A DNA stretch of 64,000 bases from Phialophora verrucosa (lineage: Eukaryota; Ascomycota; Eurotiomycetes; Chaetothyriales; Herpotrichiellaceae). The number at the start of each line of letters is the position of its first letter. Within the stretch, counting starts at the first letter, position 1. This document shows positions 45,958 to 56,363 of the stretch, in pieces. The position numbers and the translations under genes were made by a program. Below the pieces are notes generated by a model. That model had not been told where the DNA came from. It did not search any database and saw only the letters and a list, made by a program, of their open reading frames with translations. Where the stretch lies: assembly GCA_002099365.1 (NCBI GenBank), contig MSED01000008.1:1116001-1180000 (forward strand), in the 5' to 3' direction.

Positions 45958-47692
45958 ATGTCGCCGCTCTTTCCATTGGAGTCTGCACCGGCTCCAAAAG
46001 TGAGAATATCCGTCGAACAGCTCCCAGGATACGTTTCGTTTTCTCAAGCGCCGACCAAGAGACCTCCTTGGCAAACTATCCGTGAGATACCATATGGAAA
46101 TTCTGTGACCATCACTCTACCCCATGGCTTGCATCGCATCATCTGGGATAGCGTCGAAGCGGATATTTCAAGACCAAAGTATGCAAAGGTCATCATGAGG
46201 CTTGAAGAGGTGCTCAAAGGAGAGTTTTTCACCGAATACATAAAGAAAGGTGGGCCCTGATCCTAATCACGAACACAAGGTATCAACAATGGATCCATGA
46301 CGATGCCCGCAGAGTCTGATTTAGCTGTCTCTGTTCAGGAAATGTTCTCATGATCTCTGAGGGTGAAGCGGGCGTGAACGATAGCTTCTCACTGAGGGAG
46401 GGTAAGAGAGGCCCAGGGCTGGTTCGCAATCAGCTGGTACAAGGTCGAAATTTGGGTGGGTTTAAAGACTGACGCCACGTTGCAGGCGTTCTGCGTATGG
46501 AGCTTTCGAAAGATTCCTACGAGCGAGCTGGCCTGCAGGGTGTGCCCATGTCTTCTTCCGGTGGAAGAAAGCATGTCAAATCAAGATATCGTAAGGCTCC
46601 CTTTTTACGCGTCAACATGTCCGCAGGTTTTCTTCCGCTGAACCTGTTTGCTACCTTGTTTCGGCATCTGCCGTCTATCCGCTCTGTGCTGACTTTGCGG
46701 GCCAGTCGTGGAGATCAACCTTCGCCTTCCCTCGATGTTGCATGGGAAGCAAGGATTTGATCGCCTGGTGCGGGCTGCGCAGCGTACTCTGAACAAGAGT
46801 CTGAATTGGCTCTTCCTCGACTTAGACAGAGGTACTGGCATCCGATTTCATGGCGTATGCTATTTCTACAATTCTAATGGTGAATGTAGACCTCGACCAA
46901 AAACCTTTAGGGCCTCTGAGTACACATCATCCAACCGTCCAGACATTGACATATTCAAGCCAAGAACTGTTGGAGACTCTGACCCCGTCAGTACTTACTG
47001 CTTTGCCTAGCTGCTCTTCTGCACTTTCCTCGGAAGAAACTCAAGAGTCAATATACGAACTCCTGGAATACCTCGATATGGTTGCGCTTGCCTCGCCGCG
47101 AGTACGGGCTACAGACCAAATAGATTCCTTCCTCAGCCGTTATGCCGTGCCTGATCCCTCAGGAAAACCCAACTCGGTCAAGGTCATGACCTGGAACGGC
47201 CTAATAAGCTCCCGATGGATTCTTGAAATAGTATGTTCAATCATGTGAGTGCCCCCGCTCCTTCCTTGAAGTGATTGCACGCCTTTCTGTAATCCACCAG
47301 ACATCGGCGTTACTGAGATGAAGCCGGATAGCAAGCACTCGCGAGTCAAGGACCTCCAGACTCTTGACCCCCGGCAACATTGGCTTGCGATCAGTGTTTC
47401 CTCGTTCAAGACGCAAGCCGTCCACCAGACCGATGGTTACACTATCCTACTTCAGCCTTATCACGGCGATCAATCGTGGCAAGACTCCAGACATGGTGGC
47501 TGGGTACCGACAAAGACGGGAGAAAACGAAATTGAGATGGATAATCAAGACCAAGTCGACCCTGATACTGGTGGCATAATCACCCAAGATATTGGCACTT
47601 CCAGCAGACCGCAGCAGAACTCCGATGTTATTTCACCACGCGCAGGATTCCAGCGCTTTCTGTGTGCTGAGTACATGGATAACTTGAAATAG
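45958..47692 (+). CDS. RNase P/MRP protein subunit RPP40-like
   Basis: Six exons: 45958-46249, 46339-46401, 46486-46590, 46706-46831, 46890 to about 47244, and about 47332-47692. The conserved trail is APTKRPPWQTI, VLKGEFFTEYIKKGNVLMIS, GVNDSFSLREGVLRMELSKD, the GGRKHVKSRYLVEINLRL block, then LPSMLHGKQGFDRLVRAAQR, PLGPLSTHHPTVQTLT, LVALASPRVRATDQIDSFLSRY-type text (here MVALASPRVRATDQIDSF), and DGYTILLQPYHG. This fits the Ribonuc_P_40 family, a subunit of nuclear RNase P that trims tRNA 5' leaders. The fifth intron is uncertain: a GTGAGT donor at 47245 with acceptor ending 47331, or a GTATGT donor at 47231 with acceptor ending 47317; both are 87 nt and keep frame. The first Met is chosen as the only start before the conserved part. 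Confidence 0.8.
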
Positions 47693-49547
47693 CCCGTCAA
47701 GATCAACACCGCTACTCTCCCGGAATAGCGGACTACCTCGGGAAACAAAATATTAGACACCCGTGTGGACTGTCCAGTCAACCGCATCTGAAACGCGACT
47801 CATTCTGAGGATTACATCACTGGATCAAAATGCTGCCGAGATTTCTTCTACGGGTTCAGCTCTCAACTTCGAATTGCACTGAACACGAGATCCGTAGTGC
47901 GGATTGCCTCATATTCAATCTACCCACTTTCGGTGGAGCTATTTTCTACCTATCAACGATCGCGAGAGAGAGGGTTCATTCGTCCCAGCTCTCATCTCAT
48001 GGCGGGATCTCTTCCATTGTTCGACAGCTGACCTCCCACGCAACCCTCCCAGGGCGGAGCTTATGATGGAAACCAAAGAATCTGGGGACGACGCGGTCAC
48101 GAGCAAGGCATGGGACCGGGCCTTGTCCACTTCACCTCCCAAATTTCACCAGGAATTTACCGTGAAATCCGCATGGTGATGCCCCGAAGGACTGCCTGCG
48201 ACTGCACTGCGTCAACCTGTCAGATCGACGATGCTTCTGCGGCTTGAATTTTGGCTGATATGGATCGATCATCCCACTCAACCCCGCAAATTAATCGGAA
48301 AATGCTTAACACTCGATCGCTCGGACGAGCCTCGCCATAGCAAGTGCTGGACAAAACAACGCAAAGAATACAATCTATTCTGTGCTTGGAACTTCTGCAT
48401 ACGGGCTATGTTCAAGACAGAATAGCATTTCGTCAATGTCTGGCGAGATTCAGACACCGATATTAATACCTGTCCCTCCGTGTTCATCAATGTCATTGAC
48501 AATTGTGAGCTGTGAAGACCTTCTGAGGCCGCGTAACATGAGCTGTTTATTAGGTCGTTCATCCATGCTGTGGTTTTGGATCCAGGCAAAAGTGGTCCCA
48601 ATGAAACAAGATGCGTAAGCAGTGCCAGCTTGTTGCGCTGTGGAGAAGTCCTCAGCTTAGGTTTCCCCTAGTATTCGAGTGCTTGAAGGAATACAGCGCC
48701 GCTATGGAGCTGTATGAGCGACAAGCAGGAAGTCGAGCAACACTTCGAGGTATCTTAGATGATCTCCGATTTTAGATCCTGGGACTTTGGCGACACAGCG
48801 GTCACCTGCCGCAGCAGAGTGGCCGATGGTAGAGTGCCACCAGCCCAGGAATTTCACTCAAAGAGATAATAGCTAGTAATTTCAAGAGCCATCAGACTCA
48901 GGCTCTGAAACATTGTGTCCTCATCTAGACATTGGTCTGGATTTGGCATCCTTCCCGCCGCCGGGACACGGAGGGTGCCTACCGTTGATGCGGAATACCT
49001 GCTTGTACAGGTTGCCGCTAACATCGTAGTGACCGCCGCGTCCACGTCCAACAAGGGTTGTTAGGAGAAATCTGAACGTCTGTTCCAATGTGCTCGACAG
49101 AGGATCGTGAAAGCAGACCCAGCGGGATGTCTTTGTCCATCGTTCATAAACTGCCAACAATAGAAGCAAAGTGCCCGTCGGAACCAGAGCAAACAGTCTG
49201 CAATCATAGTGTTTGGTGTTAAATTTGTCGTTCACATTGAAACAGACGTCCCCCAATTACGTACTTGATGACCGGTGCAACATATGCAGTTGAAAAGGGT
49301 TGGCAGAATCACGTTGTTGAACAAGACGTCCAGCGTCACATGCGCCAAGACCCACAATTACATATCCCTCCCTCCTGCTCTACCGTAAAAGTTGCTTCCA
49401 TCAACCGTCGTTTGATCCACCGTTGGCGCTAACAGAACGCCCTCAATTATCAAGATGGTCGTCTCCGTCTCCATCACCGGGGCTTGTATCGTTCTATCAT
49501 CGACGCTCCTTCTAGCCACCTTTGTCACTTTCATCCTCTTCGACAAG
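47693..49547. other. Intergenic, one coding-like minus-strand fragment
   Basis: No gene is called. A minus-strand stretch at about 49210-48921 reads LFALVPTGTLLLLLAVYERW onwards and is preceded by a usable acceptor, with a possible upstream piece near 49345-49265 (VLAHVTLDVLFNNVILPTL). No start codon was found in frame. The last 100 bases hold the leader of the CKB gene. Confidence 0.4.
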
Positions 49548-50569
49548 ATGGAGGACTTCCAGTCCGAAACGGACAGTGACTACACCAGCTACTGGAGAGA
49601 CTGGGTGAGTTTCTCGAATTTTCCTCACTTGAGCCTGACCTTCGACTGTGCCCTTGAAGGGGGAACCCCTCTTCTCTCACCCTTCTCTTGACCTGACCTG
49701 ACTCAACCTGTTTGTTCGAACAATAAACAATGGACGCTTTCAGCATGATAAGCGGCGACCCAGCTAACTTCCGATGGCAGTTCATCTCGTCCCGCGGCAA
49801 CGAGTACTTCTGCGAGATCGACGAGGAGTATATCACGGACCGGTTCAACCTGACGGGCCTGAACACCGAGGTGCACTACTACCAACATGCGCTGGACCTG
49901 ATCACCGACGTGTTCGATCTCGACTGCGAGGACGACATGCGCGAGACGATCGAAAAGTCGGCCCGCCACCTGTACGGCCTCGTGCACGCACGCTACATCG
50001 TCACGACGCGCGGCCTCGCCAAGATGGTCGAGAAGTTCAAGAAATCCGACTTTGGCCGCTGTCCCCGCGTCATGTGCGAGAGTCACCCGCTGTTGCCGTT
50101 CGGGCCGAGCGACAACCCCGGCCTGAAGACGGTCAAGCTCTACTGCGCAAAGTGCGAGGACATCTACAACCCGAAATCCAGCCGCCACGCCAGCATCGAC
50201 GGCGCCTACTTTGGCTCCTCGTTCCACAACATCCTCTTCCAGGTCTACCCGGCCTTGGTGCCCGCCAAGTCGCGCAGACGTTACGAGCCCAAGATCTTCG
50301 GCTTCAAAGTCCACCATGCCGCTGCGTTGGCGAGATGGCAGGATGCAGTGAGACGCGCCCAGCGCAAGAGACTCGAGGACGCCGGCGTCGTGGCTGAAGG
50401 TCAGCAACTGTTCGTCGAGGATGCGGAGAGCAGCGATGGTGCCGGCGACGATCGCGCTGAGGACCTGGAGGATGAAGACGCCGACGCTGTTGTCGCTGTG
50501 GGTGGTGAGGTCGAAGGGGTGGGATTGCAAGGTGGCGCGGGTTTGGCAGCCGCCGGTCAGGCCGCCTAG
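49548..50569 (+). CDS. ckb1: Casein kinase II regulatory beta subunit
   Basis: Two exons (49548-49604 and 49781-50569) give about 281 residues. The first exon encodes MEDFQSETDSDYTSYWRDW, and the join continues FISSRGNEYFCEIDEEYITD, the standard start of CK2 beta. The acidic loop (FDLDCEDDMRE), the zinc-binding cysteines (CPRVMC and CAKC), and the dimer region FGSSFHNILFQVYPAL are all present. The beta subunit forms the dimer that holds two catalytic subunits and steers substrate choice. The last 60 residues are acidic and then Gly/Ala/Val rich, an extension absent from short homologues. The same frame stays open to another Met at 49455; see findings. The gene symbol follows fungal usage and could equally be ckb2. 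Confidence 0.95.
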
Positions 50570-51001
50570 GCAATGCAGCCACAGACGAGATCATCATGCC
50601 AGCATTACGGCGCTCATGAGACTACGGAGTATGGCGTGACGACAGATGCCTGGAGCAGGGAACCACAGCTGAAAGGTATTACTACCGGTGATTATGGCAA
50701 GGTATCAGTGCTTCTTACTGGCGGGCGAACGGGCGTTGAATTTCACACGGAACTGGGCAAGACGTGCATCATCACGCAGGTGGAGTTCGAGCGTAGCCGC
50801 GAGACGGTAAACGCCAAGCATGCAGCTCAGATGGAACAACAATGTTCTTAAAGTTCATGGGATTGTCTTAAGACATTTCAACCTGGGCCGTGTCGATGTG
50901 CCCAGCGACAGCCACGACATTTTCTCCGCATTCTTGGTGGGAGTCTTCGCCGGCGCAGGCTTTCTGGCCGGTGAGGCTTGGAGCGGGTTTTGGTTCGACT
51001 T
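50570..51001. other. Convergent 3' interval between CKB and RXT2
   Basis: About 430 bases between two converging genes. It includes a TACGGAGTA nonamer at 50623-50631. No gene is supported. Confidence 0.5.
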
Positions 51002-52691
51002 CTAATCTCGCCGTCTCCTCTTGCCCTTCCTCCCCGTGTCCTCCTGCGCCTCATTATTCTCCTCGTCAGTACCCTTTTTCAAGTCCTCGAGCTGCAATCC
51101 CCATGCCTCGGCATCGATCCAATCCTCCCCATCCGACAGCTCGCCTACATGCCCCTCAGTTTTGGCCCACTGCCACACTTTGTCGCGCATTCTCTTGGCT
51201 TTGATGAGTTTTGCCAGCACGGCTTCGTAGCCACGCACACTTTCTTCCTGTTTTTGAATATACATCATCAACAGGCGGCGGGTCTCCATCAATTCATCGG
51301 CCGGGATGCCTAGGCGGAGGAGGTTGCGTGGGGCACGGTGGTTCGCTGCCAATATCGGAGGTAGCAGAAATAGAGGATCGGGTTGTAACAGGTATGAATC
51401 GACAGAGGTGGTCGAGTCGGGTGATAGGGGAGGGGTTGCTGTATTGGAATTGTTGTTCTCGGCAGCCAGGGCTCGGGTTATCCTTCGTGTCGGTTGGTGT
51501 TGGGTCTCGTCCTCGGACGCCGCTTCGCCTTCTTGGTCTTGTCCTGCGGCGTCTGCGTCCGTCGTTACAGGTGCGTCGCGTAGTTCCCCCGGATCGTCCC
51601 TATTGCTGGGCGGGAGTTTTGCCTTGCCTTCCAGAACAGTGGTCTCACTGTCTTTGTGGATGCCGTTCGTGGCGGGCTCGTTATCGACGGGCGCATTCTC
51701 CTCTTGTGCCGAGGGTGGTGTGTCTGCTTCACTCGGCTTCTTTATGAGTTTGCTGTTGTTTTCTCCAGCGTGTGAGTCTGAGTTGACGACCACAAGATGC
51801 GCTGTGTCCTCGCCTTCGGGCGGCTTCGCGTAATCGTGACCGTTGACGCCGTTTCGTGAGATAGCATTCTCATGGTCTCGCTTTCGCTTCTTGCCGGCCT
51901 GCTGGGCGGGAGTCCTGGGTTTGGGCTCGAACATATCCCAATCGTCAACACCCTCCGTGCTCTCCAGAGGTATCCAAGACTCGTCTCCCATAAATTGTCT
52001 GCTAAGGTTTTTGGCTCGCCATAGGTTTACCCTCTCTTGACGCAGCTTGTCTTCAGTTGATCTGACCATGTCTGGAAGGGCAGGGTCGAGAAAAGGTAGG
52101 GACAGAGTAGGGTGAGTCGCGAGCTCGGAGGGATGCTTCAAAGGACACAAGAGTTCTGAGAGCACGAATTAGCGATTGACCGTCAGGCAGAAAGGACAAG
52201 GCAGTACTGACCTTCGAGGCGGATGCCAGCATAAGGATTCTCCTCCTCGGCATCAGCGTCTGCCTCTGCATCACTTTCATCGTCTTCTAATTCATCGCCG
52301 TCTTCATTGGTTCGTATAGGGTTGCGTTGGAGGATGTAGCGCGTGTAGCCGGCATGTTCAATCTTCTGTCGTCGCGGTTAGCCCTATAGCTCAAAACCCC
52401 GCAACATGCATACGCGACGACTTACTTGCTTGTGGCCTTCTGGACCATGCGTATAAGGTAGAGCGCCTGCATGGACATTGGCGGCCCCGCGGGCTAATTT
52501 GTGGCCTCTGTTTGTTGCAGCAGAAATGGCTTGGTCGGTGGGAGCTGGGGGTGCGGAGGCAGGATTAGCAGGAGAATCTAGACGATGCTTGCGCATAGGT
52601 GATCCAACGGTGTGTTACCTTCTTTTTCGCGTCGCAGAGCTCTCTTGAGGGCCGCGATCGTCTCTGCGATCTCTACATGCTGAGGGGGCAT
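51002..52691 (-). CDS. Rxt2-like subunit of the Rpd3L histone deacetylase complex
   Basis: Four exons (52691-52619, 52577-52426, 52365-52212, 52155-51002) give about 510 residues. The RXT2_N pattern is seen across the splices: ETIAALKRALRRE, then ATNRGHKLARGA, GPEGHKQKIEHAGYTRYILQ, ENPYAGIRLEELLCPLKHP and SELATHPTLSLPFLDPAL, followed by ERVNLWRAKNLSRQFMGDES. In yeast Rxt2 is a subunit of the large Rpd3 deacetylase complex. The second half is low-complexity and acidic, then shows a helical part with LLMMYIQKQEESVRGYEAVL and ends in a nuclear-type basic tail (GRKGKRRRRD). The first intron would be only 41 nt, below the usual fungal minimum, but it alone keeps the frame. The last exon is the longest. 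Confidence 0.85.
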
Positions 52692-53160
52692 GGCGGACGT
52701 CGAGGCTGGTCGAGAGATGGGCTGGCGGGACAAGATCAGTGCGCAGGCAGGACGGGGTGCCGCGCCGAAGGAGGTCAGCGAAGACCGACTTGAAGAGCAA
52801 AAAGCAAATTCACAATCTCCTCACACTCATCGTAGCGAGTCCACTATGATGCACCGTTCATGGGAGAGTGAGTTGCGTCGAGGAGAGAGCGGCAGGGTTG
52901 CTTTCACCTCGCTTTCAGTCCTCATCCGAAGGCACACACGCCAGAACTAGCCAATCACAACATGCGCGCCCGTCCCAGTCTCGGCATACCTGCTCTCACA
53001 GGCCACCACCAACCATGACGCAATACAGAAATTATTACCGCTCTGCCGTTCTCCATCCGAAGCCGTGCCTGAGGATTGCCAGATTGCCAACACGATCGAT
53101 TCCACGCGCTCGAGCTTCGACTGCAGCTGGGCTGAGCAATCGTCTATCACCCCTCCTCTG
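52692..53160. other. Intergenic, promoter of the RXT2-like gene
   Basis: About 470 bases between the start of the Rxt2-like gene and the end of the OPI3 gene. No gene is supported. Confidence 0.5.
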
Positions 53161-54025
53161 TCACGCCTTCTTGCGCTCCTTTTGCTTCGTCATAGACCGA
53201 GTTACGGGCCTCGACACTTTCTGCGCGTAGATCTCGGCCGTGAATGGACTTGGTTGGGTTATCAGCGATTGAACCCCCGGGGGCGAGAGACTTACTCTTC
53301 AAATTGCAGTGCACCAAGGTACATGACAAACAGCTCCAATGTCAGGAGCAGCCCGGCGACACGCCCATAGTACAGTGCCGTCCCCAAGAACGAGAGGGTG
53401 CTTCCCCAGTACATGGGCGCCCCGGTGACATTGAACGGAAATCCTTCCACCTTCTCATCCATCAGAATGCCGAAGTAGTCGCCCAAGTACGTGCCGGTGA
53501 CGCCCAAGGCGTACATGCTCGTCAACACCAGGACATTGCCGCTCAGGAACAAAAGAACACCCAATGCCGGTTGGTGTAACGGCGGGTAGATTGGCTGCTC
53601 TTCCAGCGCAGACTTGTAGAGCGAGTCCCGAACAATGCCAATGCTGAAGAGGGTGACTGCCAATGCATAGCAGCCGTAGTAAGGCGATCCAAAGGCTTTG
53701 GTCAAAAAGTGAGTCTTGTGCTCTGTTTCCGTTAGCACTCGCACAGGCTCCATCGCCTGCGTGTTTCTTGCCTCGTCTAGCCACGATGCTGTGAAAAGTT
53801 AGCAGTCGAGAGCTTTCTAACTAGAAAGGCCGAGACACTCACTTCCAGAAGACCGGATTGAATGCGATCGCCGCTGCCGCAACTGTCTCAACGCCTCAGT
53901 GATGCTCAATTCGGCAACAATTTTCTCACAGGGTTCTTACTATAGAGAGACGGTGGGGAAGTGTCTAGGAATCCGGTTTTCTCTCTCCCAGTAACACCTG
54001 CAAAGATATTTTGTATCTTCTCCAT
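53161..54025 (-). CDS. OPI3: Phospholipid N-methyltransferase Opi3
   Basis: Five exons (54025-53941, 53882-53843, 53788-53772, 53722-53296, 53248-53161) give about 218 residues, a normal length. The enzyme performs the last two methylations from monomethyl-phosphatidylethanolamine to phosphatidylcholine in the ER, using S-adenosylmethionine. Joined text reads SLYIAAAAIAFNPVFWNIVA, then RREHKTHFLTKAFGSPYYG, then the conserved GVTGTYLGDYFGILMDEKV, FPFNVTGAPMYWGSTLSFLG, and DPFTAEIYAQKVSRP before a basic ER-type tail (KQKERKKA). The third exon is only 17 nt, and the intron after it starts with GC (53771-53723, 49 nt, branch site GCTAAC). Without that GC-AG intron the frame does not connect. Four membrane segments fit the known topology. 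Confidence 0.92.
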
Positions 54026-54510
54026 CTTGGATCAGCTTTCTATTTCCGGTCTATCAAGGACAACGCACTGGGGGAGAAAATGACAACAGAGCAGATTGAA
54101 AGAGTTACTAGCACGGGCAGTTACGGGGGGGCATGTTCTTGGCAATCGAACCAGTACGAGTATGACGACTGCGTGTCGCGAAACGTACTTTTGATCGCCC
54201 GTAGAAAGTACGCACAACGGAGACGGAGTACTCCGTACGAGGTACCCGTATCCAAATGTTTGGGCTGTCTGTACGTAGCAGTCTCGGTTGGTTGTGAGGC
54301 CGGCTGCAGCATGACTTTTGCTTGATACAGAGCTAATTGAAGACCCAAATCTGCCATGGTTTGTGGACTCTCATTATACTTTAGCTGCACATGGGCAGGC
54401 CTTTCATTACTTCATACTTCATGGGCTTTGGTCACATTGCGAACTGCGTCGACAGGCCTTAGCTTGATGCGGAGCTTGCCCTCGCGACGACGATCTGTCA
54501 ATTGTTCAAT
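54026..54510. other. Intergenic, contains a TACGGAGTA inverted pair
   Basis: About 480 bases upstream of OPI3. The sequence ACGGAGTACTCCGT at 54223-54236 is a perfect palindrome formed by two facing copies of the nonamer seen elsewhere in the window. No gene is supported. Confidence 0.55.
54223..54236. promoter_or_regulatory. Palindromic pair of TACGGAGTA-type elements
   Basis: ACGGAGTACTCCGT reads the same on both strands, about 190-200 bases upstream of the OPI3 start codon. It is the only place in the window where two copies of the recurring nonamer face each other and overlap. Whether it is a protein-binding site is unknown. Confidence 0.4.
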
Positions 54511-56363
54511 TCAACCGACCACCTCGAGCCTTGAATCCTCGTATCTCACTCGAATGCTACCGGCCTGTGCACGGATCATATCCAAATCAGCCCGCGGGTC
54601 CACGTCATCCAACAGCGGCGAGCGGAATGCCTTGGCTGTCTCCAGGGGACTGACAGAGACGCGCCGGTCAAGCAGCCAAAAGCCGTAGAACGTGGGCATG
54701 ATGAGGAGGAGCATGCCAAACGTCCAGGCAATACCGAGGCCTCCGTAGACCCAATCGGTCTGGTAAACCGTGACATTGCGCGTTTCAACGGTCGAATTGG
54801 AGATATTGAAGGGCAGGACATCTGCAACGCTCGCATTGTAAACTCCGTAATTCCCACTGCTGGCGTTCGTGTTCGTCCCGGGTGGTTTGTTCTTGCCCAC
54901 CCATCTTCCCGAGGTAGGATCCCGTGCCGCAGTGAGGGCCATGCGGAATGTCAATTCTCGCATCCCGTTGAGGACGTCTCTGGTTGGATCGCGAAAGGCG
55001 ACATCGACGATGGAACCGCTATCTGCCACATCTCCCAGGGATTTCAGATACGCAGTGCCAAAGAGGCCGAACCGGGTGTAGGTGTAGCCAGCGGCAGCGG
55101 CATAGCTGACATTAATAGATGTTGCATACAACTCAGCCACCGTTGACGCGTAGCCCAGCCAAGTGGTGCCTAAACCCGATCCGTAGGACCTTGGCTCGTA
55201 AACGTCAACGTATTCAAGGGCTTCATCCTCGAGCATCTGCCCTTGCAACCTGATCGTGGAGTTGCTGATGACAACTGGGTACAAGACGGTGGCTGGTCGA
55301 AGGACACATCGTCGATGGAATCCTACCGTCTGTGGTTTGTCTGCAGCCAATGTGACCGGTCGGCCATCTCTGACATAGAAATCCACGGTCAGACGAGTGT
55401 TACGCCACACCAAATTAAAACTATTAGGCACAAAGATAGGCTCGCCGTCGCCGTCAAGCACATTGTCCTGCGACAGCCCAAACGATATGTTGAACGCGTT
55501 AAATTGTACCGCTGGGTATTCGTTGAAAAAACCTTTAACAAATGTCCAGTTATATGGGGATGTCGAACAGGTGGCGGCCAGACCTGCTGCAGCGACTGTT
55601 CCGGAGCAAGAGCCAGCACAGGTCGAGTTGACGCTTATCGTTGAGCGTGCCTGAAATTGCTGCAGGACGGATGCAAATGTTGGGTTCAAGACGGCAGCGT
55701 CCGTGACACGTCCTGTATAGGTGCTCGTGAACTCGCTGGGAAGCTCTGGCGCGATATTCAAGTGGCTGAAGACTGTTTGCCGGTGTTGTGAGGGGACTGA
55801 CCGGCTGGCTTTCTGCAGGAATGTGCCCTGAACAGCCATAGCTGTCACGGCGACACATGCCAGAGCTATGCGGCAGATCCTCCGCTGGCGCAAGGAGAGG
55901 AGTAGGGCTGCGGCGATATTCCCACCCACCTGCCACCGGTCATCGATCTGGGACAGCGTCCCACCTCGGATACAGAACAGCCAAAAGTCGACCTGGGTAC
56001 CTTGTCCATATATGTAAGCGACCGCCGGGCCCAAGCCGGCAGCTATCAGAGACAGATACACAGACGGTTGCACGGGCCATGATGCAATATCATCGCCGTT
56101 GGAAACATGTAAGACAATCGCGGTCAGGATGGAAAGGGCTATGATAGCCACGAACAGCGACAAGGCCGTGTATGAGATGGTGTGTCCGCGTGGCGAAGGT
56201 CCTCCAGCTTGAAGCCCATCAGTATTGCCGCCGTAGATCCCATTTGTTACTGTGCCTGGGTCCGTTGTTTTCCTGCGTCAAGTTTAGTCCTTCAGCTAGT
56301 TGTGGTTACCGGAGCCCAGTTGAGGTACCTCTCCCCTCTGTGCAAGAAGTTCGTGGTCTCCAT
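54511..56363 (-). CDS. Large membrane protein with ectodomain, function unknown
   Basis: Two exons (56363-56329 and 56272-54511) give about 598 residues. The 35-nt first exon encodes METTNFLHRGE, and the 56-nt intron (donor GTACCT, branch CTAAAC) restores RKTTDPGTVTNGIYGG. Helices are TALSLFVAIIALSILTAIV, SVYLSLIAAGLGPAVAYIYG and IALACVAVTAMAVQGTFL. A long ectodomain follows with N-glycosylation sequons (NST, NWT, NIS, NSS, NVS, NAS) and paired cysteines (CAGSC). The last helix is GLGIAWTFGMLLLIMPTFYGF, ahead of a cytoplasmic tail (VSPLETAKAFRSPLLDDVDP). The family is widespread in ascomycetes without a known role. It resembles in layout, not obviously in sequence, the gene at 39.7-42.0 kb. 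Confidence 0.78.

Noticed and set aside
49703..50530. 275-codon minus-strand frame opposite CKB
   Set aside because: Antisense shadow of a strongly conserved coding exon.
53292..53753. Start of OPI3 at an internal Met (MEPVRVLTETEHK)
   Set aside because: This Met lies in the GC-AG intron and would drop the conserved first membrane segment.
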